Below, in pieces: positions 1 to 6,381 of a stretch of 14,615 nucleotides of DNA. This stretch comes from Synechococcaceae bacterium WB4_1_0192 (GTDB lineage Bacteria > Cyanobacteriota > Cyanobacteriia > PCC-6307 > Cyanobiaceae), in contig RFPK01000023.1 of the NCBI GenBank assembly GCA_009926195.1, forward strand, positions 1 to 14,615, given 5' to 3'. The position numbers and the translations under genes are program-made. Every line of letters starts with the position of its first letter. Positions within the stretch are counted from its first letter, which is position 1. The notes under the pieces are model-generated. The model was given only the letters and a program-made list of their open reading frames with translations, did not search any database and was not told where the DNA came from.

Positions 1-498
1 GCCCTGATGGCTGCTGGTGAGCTGCGGCTCCGCCCCGGTGTGGCCCGCCTGATCGGCGCTGCGGCGTCCGCTGGACTACCCCAGGCGATTGTCACCACCA
101 GTGGTCGCAGCGCCGTGGCCGCCCTGCTGGAACGCCTCCTGCCCCAGTTGGGCGACCGGATCCAGCTGTGTATCTGCGGGGAGGATGTGGGGCGCAAGAA
201 ACCAGACCCCGAGGCCTATCACCTGGCCCTGGCCCAGCTGAAGCTCCCCCCTCAATGCGTGATCGCCATCGAGGACTCGGGCAATGGTGTGGCCGCTGCC
301 CATGGCGCTGGCCTGGCGGTGCTGGTGACCCGCAGTCTCGCCAGTGCTGCTGAACCGGCCTCCGTCTTCAGTGCCGCCGCCGCGCAGCTCGATCACCTCG
401 GCGAGCCGCAGCAGCCCTGCACGGTGTTGCAGGGACCCGCTTGCCCCGAGGGGTTGGTCACGCTCTCCTGGTTGCAGGACCTCCTGGCCCAGCCATGA
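1..498 (+). CDS. HAD-superfamily sugar-phosphatase, CbbY-like (5' end outside window)
   Basis: This is the C-terminal part of a haloacid dehalogenase-type hydrolase; the reading frame is open from base 1, so the gene starts upstream of the window. Visible HAD signatures are motif II (IVTTSGR, near residue 30), the motif III lysine (GRKKPDPEAY, near residue 65) and the motif IV acidic pair (IEDSGNG, near residue 90). The nucleophile motif DxDGT lies before the window. The sequence style fits the CbbY/beta-phosphoglucomutase branch, whose members dephosphorylate small sugar phosphates; in phototrophs CbbY removes xylulose-1,5-bisphosphate, an inhibitory Rubisco by-product. That exact substrate is inferred, not shown. 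The stop codon overlaps the next ATG by four bases (ATGA), so it is very probably cotranscribed and translationally coupled with ycf20 and glyK. Confidence 0.85.
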   Translation, partial: ALMAAGELRLRPGVARLIGAAASAGLPQAIVTTSGRSAVAALLERLLPQLGDRIQLCICGEDVGRKKPDPEAYHLALAQLKLPPQCVIAIEDSGNGVAAAHGAGLAVLVTRSLASAAEPASVFSAAAAQLDHLGEPQQPCTVLQGPACPEGLVTLSWLQDLLAQP

Positions 499-839
499 CG
501 CCCCCACCGTTTCAGGCCACCCGCTTCGAGCGTCTGCAGCGGCAGCTGGCCGACCTGCTGTTTGCAGGCCTGCGCGGCAGCTGGCGCCGCCGCAGCCTGG
601 TGCTGCTGGCCCTGCTGGTGGGCTTCTATGGCGCTCAGAACCTCACCGCCCTCTGGTTGGAGCGCATCGGTCTGCGGCCGGTGGTGGCGCTTGTGGTGTT
701 GCTGCTGGTGGAGTTGGTGGTGCGTCTGCGCACGCGGCTGGTGGCGGAGCGGCCAGCTCTGGTGTGGTTGCTGCTCGATAATCTTCGCCTCGGGCTGGTC
801 TACGGCCTGGTGCTGGAGGCCTTCAAGCTGGGCTCATGA
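495..839 (+). CDS. ycf20: Ycf20-like (DUF565) membrane protein
   Basis: A 114-residue protein of the Ycf20/DUF565 family, which occurs in cyanobacteria, algal plastid genomes and plant nuclear genomes. Hydrophobic segments lie at about residues 33-51, 62-78 and 88-106, preceded by a basic RRR patch. The C-terminal LRLGLVYGLVLEAFKLGS block is the family's most recognisable part. The ATG at 495 is preferred because it overlaps the upstream stop codon (ATGA); a longer reading from 441 would run deep into the HAD gene. Plant and algal relatives affect non-photochemical quenching and so act at the photosynthetic membrane; the molecular activity is unknown. Its own stop overlaps the glyK start by four bases, placing it inside a tight operon. 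Confidence 0.85.
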   Translation: MTPPPFQATRFERLQRQLADLLFAGLRGSWRRRSLVLLALLVGFYGAQNLTALWLERIGLRPVVALVVLLLVELVVRLRTRLVAERPALVWLLLDNLRLGLVYGLVLEAFKLGS

Positions 840-1741
840 GTGCAACCCCGGCCCCGCAGATCGCCGCTGCTGATCCCCTGCCGGCGCTGCTGGTGCAGGA
901 GTGCAGGCGCCACATTGCCGCCGGCCATCGGCCGGTGCTGGGGCTCAATGGTCCAGTGGGGGCGGGCAAGAGCACCCTCTCGGCCTGCCTGCGCGAGAGC
1001 TTTGCCAGCGCCGGGCTGCGGCTGGCGGTGGCCTCGATCGACGATGCCTACCTACCGCTGCCACTCCGTCGCAGCCGCATGGCGGGCAACCCATTCGGCG
1101 TCAGCCGCGTGCCGCCCGGAAGCCATGATCCCTCGGCTCTGCTGGAGCCGATCCGGTGCTGGCGCCAGCAGCATGCGGGCGAAGGCGTTCAGGCCGGCGC
1201 CTGGCTGACGCTGCCGCGCTTCGACAAGCGGCTCTGCGGCGGTGAGGGTGACCGGGTTGAGGATTGGCAGGGTGAGGCGGATGTCGTCCTGCTGGAGGGA
1301 TGGCTGCTCGGCTGCCGTCCGGTCAGCAGCAGCGTTCTGCTGGCATGGTCGGAGCAGCAGGGACTGGAAAAGGCTCAACAGATCTGGCTGTTGCGTTGCA
1401 ATGAGGCGCTTCGCGATTACCAGCCCCTCTGGGATGTCCTCGATGCCCTGCTGATGCTCTGGCCGAGGGACTGGCGCTCACCGCGCCGTTGGCGACTCCA
1501 GGCCGAATCGCGTCAGCGGAGGGCCGGCGGGGGGTGGCTCACGCCTCCAGAGCTGGAGCGGATCGTTCAGGCCAGCCTGGGATCTCTGCCGCCCGAGCTC
1601 TACGTGTGGCCTCTGCTGTCTTCAGCGTTCTGGATCAGGGAATTGGATGGGCGTCGCCGCTGTCTGTGGCAGGGCAGCGGCGACGCCATGGTCGAGCGCC
1701 TGACTCAGCCCTCGTCGTCCTGCTCTTCAGCAACGGGGTAG
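836..1741 (+). CDS. glyK: D-glycerate 3-kinase
   Basis: A 301-residue P-loop kinase resembling the plant/cyanobacterial glycerate kinase, which phosphorylates D-glycerate to 3-phosphoglycerate, the last step of photorespiratory carbon recovery. The Walker A loop is GPVGAGKST at residues 39-47. SIDDAYLP (67-74) follows the P-loop as in uridine-kinase/GLYK folds, VVLLEGWLLG (150-159) is the second acidic motif, and YQPLWDVLDALLMLWP (195-210) is a typical late helix. The ATG at 836 overlaps the ycf20 stop (ATGA), supporting this start and translational coupling. The last 12 codons (Ser-rich tail) overlap the 3' end of rpmF on the other strand by 37 bases. No missing active-site motif was noticed. 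Confidence 0.88.
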   Translation: MSATPAPQIAAADPLPALLVQECRRHIAAGHRPVLGLNGPVGAGKSTLSACLRESFASAGLRLAVASIDDAYLPLPLRRSRMAGNPFGVSRVPPGSHDPSALLEPIRCWRQQHAGEGVQAGAWLTLPRFDKRLCGGEGDRVEDWQGEADVVLLEGWLLGCRPVSSSVLLAWSEQQGLEKAQQIWLLRCNEALRDYQPLWDVLDALLMLWPRDWRSPRRWRLQAESRQRRAGGGWLTPPELERIVQASLGSLPPELYVWPLLSSAFWIRELDGRRRCLWQGSGDAMVERLTQPSSSCSSATG

Positions 1742-1881
1742 ACGAAGCCCTGGGCGCGACCGCTCAGCACGGCCTTACCGATCGACAGGGCCTTGCGTGC
1801 GGCCACAGCAGCCTTGCCTTTCCAGGTGGCGTGGCGCTGGTTGCGCTTGCCCTTGGAGGTTTTCTTCTTGGGAACAGCCAT
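1705..1881 (-). CDS. rpmF: 50S ribosomal protein L32
   Basis: A 58-residue, strongly basic N-terminal protein that starts MAVPKKKTSKGKRNQRHATW, the hallmark of bacterial/plastid L32, a component of the large ribosomal subunit. The C-terminus is acidic (AEEQDDEG). The zinc-binding cysteines found in some L32 versions are absent, as in many cyanobacterial and plastid forms. It reads from the ATG at 1881 to a TGA at 1705-1707. Its last 37 bases lie antisense to the end of glyK, so the two genes converge with overlapping coding ends. It is divergent from ftsH, with 86 bases between the two starts. A plausible sigma-70-type promoter sits just upstream. Confidence 0.95.
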   Translation of the reverse strand: MAVPKKKTSKGKRNQRHATWKGKAAVAARKALSIGKAVLSGRAQGFVYPVAEEQDDEG

Positions 1882-1906
1882 CCCGCTCGCTTTTTGCCAA
1901 ACCAGG

Positions 1907-1936
1907 ATTTTCTGTTGCCGTCCTGCCTTTCGTCAA
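1907..1936 (-). promoter_or_regulatory. candidate rpmF promoter
   Basis: Reading the minus strand, TTGACG (1931-1936) resembles a -35 box (five of six to TTGACA). GAAAAT (1907-1912) could be a -10 box (four of six to TATAAT), with an 18-base spacer. Transcription would begin near 1900, giving a leader of roughly 20 bases before the rpmF ATG. It lies in the 86-base space shared with the divergent ftsH gene. Judged by eye only. Confidence 0.4.
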
Positions 1937-1967
1937 ATCGCTAAGCTCGATCGAGCAGCAGAACCCT

Positions 1968-3848
1968 GTGAGCAACGGCTTTTCCCCGGGGTCCAAGCCG
2001 GCAGCCGGACCTGATCCAACGCAGGTGCAGCCCCCCAGTCTTTGGCGCGAGCTTGGCCTTGAGCGGGCGCCGGCCCCCAGTTACAGCCAGCTCCTTCAAC
2101 AGCTGCGCCATGGACAGGGGCCGCAGCGCATCAAGGATCTTGAGCTGTCGATGGCTCAGCGTCAGGTCACGGTCCGTTATGCCGACGGCCGGCGCGTTCA
2201 GGTGCCGGTGTTCAACAACGACCAGTTGCTGCTGCGCACGGCCCAGGAGGCGCGCATTCCCCTCAGCGTCCGCGACGACCGTCAGGACGAAGCGATGGCC
2301 GGTCTGGTGGCCAACGGCCTTCTGCTGCTGTTGCTTCTCGGTGGCCTGGCTCTGCTGATCCGGCGCTCGGCTCAGGTGGCCAATCGTGCGATCGGGTTCG
2401 GCCGTAGCCAGGCCCGCGTGGTGGAGGCGGAAGCGGCCGTGCCGGTCCGCTTTGAGGATGTGGCCGGCATCAATGAGGCCAAGGAGGAGCTCCAGGAGGT
2501 GGTCACCTTCCTCAAGGAACCCGAACGCTTCACCGCCGTCGGTGCCCGGATTCCCAAAGGGGTGCTCCTGGTGGGACCTCCCGGTACCGGTAAGACCCTG
2601 CTGGCCAAGGCGATCGCCGGTGAGGCGGGTGTGCCCTTCTTTTCGATGGCGGCGTCCGAGTTTGTCGAGCTGTTCGTCGGGGTCGGCGCCAGCCGTGTGC
2701 GCGACCTGTTCCGGCGCGCCAAGGAGAAGGCCCCCTGCATCGTGTTCATCGATGAGATCGATGCGGTGGGACGCCAGCGCGGCGCTGGCATCGGTGGCGG
2801 TAACGATGAGCGGGAGCAGACCCTCAACCAGCTGCTCACCGAGATGGATGGCTTTGCTGACAACTCCGGTGTGATCCTCCTGGCCGCCACCAACAGGGCC
2901 GATGTGCTTGACGCCGCCCTGATGCGCCCTGGCCGCTTTGACCGACGCATTCACGTCGATCTTCCCGACCGTCGTGGCCGGGAGGCGATCCTGGCGGTCC
3001 ACGCCCGCTCCAGACCCCTGGCTGCTGAGATCTGCCTGGCGGACTGGGCCAGTCGTACCCCCGGGTTCTCCGGCGCCGATCTCTCCAATCTGCTGAATGA
3101 GGCGGCGATCCTCACGGCCCGGCGTGAGCAGTCCTGCATCGATGAGCAGGCGATGCACGATGCCCTGGAGCGCATCACCATGGGCCTGACCGCAGCGCCC
3201 CTGCAGGACAGTGCCAAGAAGCGCCTGATCGCCTATCACGAGATCGGCCATGCCCTGCTCACCACCCTGCTGCCAGCGGCTGATCGCCTCGACAAGGTGA
3301 CGCTGCTGCCCCGGGCCGGCGGTGTGGGCGGCTTCGCCCGCACCATGCCGGATGAGGACGTTCTCGATTCCGGCCTGATCAGCAAGGCCTATCTGCAGGC
3401 CCGGATGGTGGTGGCGATGGGGGGGCGTGCCGCGGAGCTGCTGGTGTTCGGCCCGAGTGAGATCACCCAGGGGGCCAGCGGCGACCTGGAACTGGTGAGC
3501 CGGATCGGCCGCGAGATGGTCACCCGCTATGGCTTCTCCAGCCTTGGCCCGCTGGCCCTGGAATCGGATGGGGCCGAGGTCTTCCTCGGTCGGGACTGGC
3601 TTCGGGCTGAACCCCACTACTCCCGCGAGACCGGGAATCGCATCGATGCCCAGGTGCAGCAGCTGGCGCGGCAGGCGCTTGACCAGGCCCTGTCCATGCT
3701 CCGCCCGCGCCGCGCCCTGATGGATGAGCTGGTGGATCTGCTGATTGAGCGTGAAACGATCGATGGCGACCTGTTCGTCGCGGTGGTCCAGCGCACAGTC
3801 TGTGGTGATGAAGCACCGGCGCTTGCCCTCAGCCGCACCATCTCCTGA
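1968..3848 (+). CDS. ftsH: ATP-dependent zinc metalloprotease FtsH (paralogue without first membrane segment)
   Basis: A 626-residue AAA+ membrane protease that unfolds and degrades membrane and soluble proteins; cyanobacterial FtsH forms are central to photosystem repair and regulator turnover. From the GTG at 1968: an N-terminal periplasmic/lumenal-type domain (about 25-105), one hydrophobic segment (about 112-131), Walker A GPPGTGKT (203-210), Walker B VFIDEIDA (259-266), the second region of homology with NSGVILLAATNRAD and RPGRFDRR (about 299-327), the zinc site HEIGH (424-428), and the distal Asp of SGDL near 506. The usual N-terminal membrane segment is not seen. The GTG start is chosen because farther upstream the frame runs antisense to rpmF and gives no family-like sequence. 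No convincing Shine-Dalgarno sequence precedes it. HEIGH in place of the common HEAGH keeps the HExxH ligands. Confidence 0.93.
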   Translation: MSNGFSPGSKPAAGPDPTQVQPPSLWRELGLERAPAPSYSQLLQQLRHGQGPQRIKDLELSMAQRQVTVRYADGRRVQVPVFNNDQLLLRTAQEARIPLSVRDDRQDEAMAGLVANGLLLLLLLGGLALLIRRSAQVANRAIGFGRSQARVVEAEAAVPVRFEDVAGINEAKEELQEVVTFLKEPERFTAVGARIPKGVLLVGPPGTGKTLLAKAIAGEAGVPFFSMAASEFVELFVGVGASRVRDLFRRAKEKAPCIVFIDEIDAVGRQRGAGIGGGNDEREQTLNQLLTEMDGFADNSGVILLAATNRADVLDAALMRPGRFDRRIHVDLPDRRGREAILAVHARSRPLAAEICLADWASRTPGFSGADLSNLLNEAAILTARREQSCIDEQAMHDALERITMGLTAAPLQDSAKKRLIAYHEIGHALLTTLLPAADRLDKVTLLPRAGGVGGFARTMPDEDVLDSGLISKAYLQARMVVAMGGRAAELLVFGPSEITQGASGDLELVSRIGREMVTRYGFSSLGPLALESDGAEVFLGRDWLRAEPHYSRETGNRIDAQVQQLARQALDQALSMLRPRRALMDELVDLLIERETIDGDLFVAVVQRTVCGDEAPALALSRTIS

Positions 3849-3977
3849 CCGCAGCAAGACCAAGATCACCGCTCCTGGCAAGATCGGAGCCACCTCTGAG
3901 ATCGGCATGGCAGCTGCGGATCAGGCAAATCTTCCTGCTGCCTCTGTTGAGCTGGACTGCGTGCGATCTGCGGCGCG

Positions 3978-5180
3978 TTGGCTGATGCGGAGCTGCATAG
4001 GCTCGCTCCAGCCTTTCTGCTCGTGGTGGCGCTGCTCGTTGTTCTGCGCAGCTGGTGGCGCTCTTGGCGAGCTCGCCGCACTCTGTTTCGGCTGGGTCTC
4101 GGGGCTAAGCATTCTCTGCCTGAGCTGAGTCTGAGGGCTGTTCAATCCGGTCGAAAGCTGGTGCGATTCGCGATCCTTGTGCCGGCCCATGGGAAGTCAC
4201 GTGTGATTGCCAATGCACTGATTCGCCTGTCAGGCCTCAATTATGATCCTCGATTCTTTTCGGTGTACGTGATTGCTGATGCACACGAAAAGCCTGTAGC
4301 AGGAGGGCCGCCGACGGCGCAGATCGCATCGGCTTTGGCTGATCTTCTCAATCGCTCGCTGGAGCACCCGGTCTTTCATGTGCTGCATAGTCCTGAACAT
4401 GGTGATGGCCGGATCTCGAATGCTGGTGTGCCAGCGCTGGCATCCAGTCAGGGGCGCGCCCTGAATGTCGCGCTCCGGCACCTGCAGGGTCTGCCGATGC
4501 TTCCCGATCTGATTGGTGTTCTCGATGCGGACGGACGTCTGGATCCGGATGGTCTGATTGAGGCGGGCTGACGCTATCTCGTTGATGGTTCACGTCTGCT
4601 CCAAGGGCCTGTGTTTCAGGTGGCCAGGCTTGATCGGGTCGATCTCTTCGGTGTAATGGCTGGCCTTGAAAATCCGATCAATCACTTGCCCTTTCTGGCA
4701 TCTCAATTGTGCAGTCGTTATGGTAATTCGTGGCTTCTTTCTGGTGCTAATTATTTCATCTGTCCTCGCTTGTTGCTCGCAGTCGGTGGTTGGCGCAGTC
4801 AGGTCCCTGAAGAGGCTGCCGATCTTGGTCTCCGTCTTTTCCTGCGCTACCGCATCCGTGCCGACCGGCTGGCCTGTGCTCAGCTGAAGCAGTCATCACC
4901 TTCCCCGGCGGTCTCCCTGAAGCAGAGCCAACGCTGGCTGCGCGGCCATCTGCAGCTGCTGCTGCAGATCAGGCAGTCGTCGCTGACGGGCGTGACCAGG
5001 CTGCGGCTTTACGGGCAGGTGATCCAAGCTCTGATCAGTGGTCCACTGACGGTGCTGTCATCGTTGTTCTGTTCTTGGTGCTGGCCTTGCTCAACCTTGA
5101 ATCTGAGACGCCTTCGATCGGGGTCTGCGGCTCGTCCTCCTCTATCGGCTCGCCTCAGACCGAACGGCATGCAGTGTTGA
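3978..5180 (+). pseudogene. family 2 glycosyltransferase, interrupted by an in-frame TGA
   Basis: Two open stretches in the same frame (3978-4571 and from 4572 on) together read as a membrane-associated, processive-type GT2 glycosyltransferase. The first half, from a TTG at 3978, has a membrane segment (residues 10-24), VRFAILVPAHG (62-72), VIAD (98-101) and the metal-binding LDADG (182-186). It then hits TGA at 4569-4571. In-frame sequence continues at once with RYLVDGSRLLQGPVFQV, then LSGANYFICP with VGGWR, EEAADLGLRLFLRYR (ED-type motif) and the acceptor/processivity motif QSQRW. Both halves are needed for catalysis, so the gene is probably inactive. Near 5052-5075 the hydrophobic reading moves to another frame (VIVVLFLVLALLNLE), suggesting a 1-base deletion. 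GC is visibly lower than around it. Sequencing error at either spot is possible. Confidence 0.75.
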
Positions 5181-5192
5181 GGAGATGGTCTT

Positions 5193-5873
5193 TCAGGCCC
5201 CAGCGCTGGCGGGGGCGAAGCGGATGTCCAGGCTGCGTAGATGGGTGTGCAGGCCGGCATCCTGGATCGGCAACAGCCAGGCGGGTTCTCCGCTTTCATT
5301 GACGTGGGAGTGCCAGTGCCCCGGTGGGGTGATGAAGGCGCCACCGGCTTCCCAGTCCAGTCGTCTGGGGTTGCGGATGGTCCCATCAGCCGCCAGCTCG
5401 GTACCCACCAGCGTGTACACACCAGGTTTGCAGTCGACAATCAGATCCAGGGCCACGGATTGGTGACGATGGGGAGCCTGAACAGCTCCCGGTGGCACCA
5501 TGCCGAACATGGCCCAAAGCACATGGGTCACGGTGCGTGTGCTGGACAGGTCGCGGTTGGCGAGCAGCAGGCTGAGGCGGTTGCCGCTTGCGCTGCCCGG
5601 CTTGGCAGCCAGATTCTGCAGTTCAGCCCTCAGCCAGGTTCCGGCGTAATGGGTGGCTTCAAAGCGTGACTGGCTGGGGGTGACGCCGAGGTAGTCGAGC
5701 AGCGGCCCATCGTGGACCCAGTACAGCACGCTTGTGCTGTCTGCCTGCAGCTGCGGTGGTGCACCTGCAGGCAGCACGAAGAGATCCCCCTGCTGCCATG
5801 GCTGAGACCAGCCGGCTGTGTGGCCATCAGCCGGTCGATGACAGGTTCCGTTGCCGGAGAGCACAAAGAACAA
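5193..5873 (-). CDS. cupin-domain protein (bicupin-like), 5' end uncertain or frameshifted
   Basis: About 226 residues from a TTG at 5873. The C-terminal cupin is intact: PHRHQSVALDLIVD supplies the HxH metal-ligand motif (near residues 137-150) and GGAFITPPGHWHSH the second motif with its histidine (near 182-195). The N-terminal cupin is incomplete: FFVLSGNG and GDLFVLPAGAPPQ are recognisable, but the histidines of both motifs are missing. Related bicupins include gentisate dioxygenase-like enzymes, but the substrate cannot be told from sequence. The open frame continues upstream of the TTG (RRSVRSPQTPSS) without a good start. A better ATG with a strong ribosome-binding site lies at 5919 in a different frame, so the true gene may be about 241 residues with a 1-base frameshift at 5880-5884. 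It converges with the broken glycosyltransferase. Confidence 0.65.
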   Translation of the reverse strand: MFFVLSGNGTCHRPADGHTAGWSQPWQQGDLFVLPAGAPPQLQADSTSVLYWVHDGPLLDYLGVTPSQSRFEATHYAGTWLRAELQNLAAKPGSASGNRLSLLLANRDLSSTRTVTHVLWAMFGMVPPGAVQAPHRHQSVALDLIVDCKPGVYTLVGTELAADGTIRNPRRLDWEAGGAFITPPGHWHSHVNESGEPAWLLPIQDAGLHTHLRSLDIRFAPASAGA

Positions 5874-5928
5874 GGAGCTGGGGGTCTGCGGTGAACGGAC
5901 GCTCCGGCGTCAGGGTCATCGGCCGCTT

Positions 5929-5934
5929 CTCCTC
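5929..5934 (-). promoter_or_regulatory. strong Shine-Dalgarno upstream of ATG at 5919
   Basis: GAGGAG on the minus strand lies nine bases before an ATG at 5919-5917. That ATG opens a 30-codon frame (MTLTPERPFTADPQ...) which ends early, but removing one base of the five-base run at 5880-5884 joins it to the cupin frame. The site therefore argues that translation of the cupin gene was designed to start at 5919. Confidence 0.55.
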
Positions 5935-6036
5935 AGAACTGAGACAGCTCTCACCCCACCCTATTCAATCGATGGGCGGTCCTGAGGGGCCGGTCTCCTG
6001 CGTCTGTGCTTGCCCGGGCCATGGGTTCCGGAGTGG

Positions 6037-6312
6037 TCAGCCTCCAGCCACGGCGAGGACGATCGACACCTCATCGCCATCCTTGAGGCTGGTGGTCTGG
6101 TTGTCCTTGAAGCGGATGTCCTCGCCGTTCACGTAGATGTTCAGGAAGCGGCGAAGGGTGCCGCTCTCATCGCACAGCCGTTCCTGGATGCCGGGATAAC
6201 GGCCGTTCAGAGCTTCGATCAGCTCGTTGATGCTGCCGGCCTCGAGTTCGACGCTGGCTTCGTTGTTGGTGGACTTCTGCAGCGGGGTGGGGATCAGAAC
6301 CTGAACGGCCAT
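6037..6312 (-). CDS. MoaD/ThiS-family sulfur-carrier-like protein (CysO-like)
   Basis: A 91-residue beta-grasp protein ending in the diglycine tail VLAVAGG, the feature that lets MoaD, ThiS and CysO be adenylated and converted to a C-terminal thiocarboxylate. Internal family marks are LIEALNGRYPGIQERL, the FLNIYVNGEDIR strand and LKDGDEVSIV before the tail. It starts at the ATG at 6312 and follows thrC on the same strand after 69 bases, so the two are probably cotranscribed. The neighbour suggests a carrier serving amino acid or sulfur metabolism more than molybdopterin synthesis, by analogy with mycobacterial CysO beside cysteine synthase CysM. That role is inferred. Alternatives are a genuine MoaD or a ubiquitin-like modifier. 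Confidence 0.85.
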   Translation of the reverse strand: MAVQVLIPTPLQKSTNNEASVELEAGSINELIEALNGRYPGIQERLCDESGTLRRFLNIYVNGEDIRFKDNQTTSLKDGDEVSIVLAVAGG

Positions 6313-6381
6313 GGATCGTTGGAAGGAAGGCGGGAACGGTTGGTGGGTGCGGCACAGGATTGCCGCGCCTGAGCAGACAAC

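Noticed and set aside
1797..1967. 57-codon upstream extension of ftsH
   Set aside because: It runs antisense through rpmF and its promoter region and has no membrane segment or family-like sequence.
1941..3908. 655-codon open frame antisense to ftsH
   Set aside because: It mirrors the codon bias of a high-GC gene, resembles no protein family, and ftsH on the other strand has every catalytic motif.
4569..4571. TGA in the glycosyltransferase as a programmed recoding or selenocysteine codon
   Set aside because: GT2 enzymes are not selenoproteins, no obvious stem-loop follows, and the locus shows other signs of decay.
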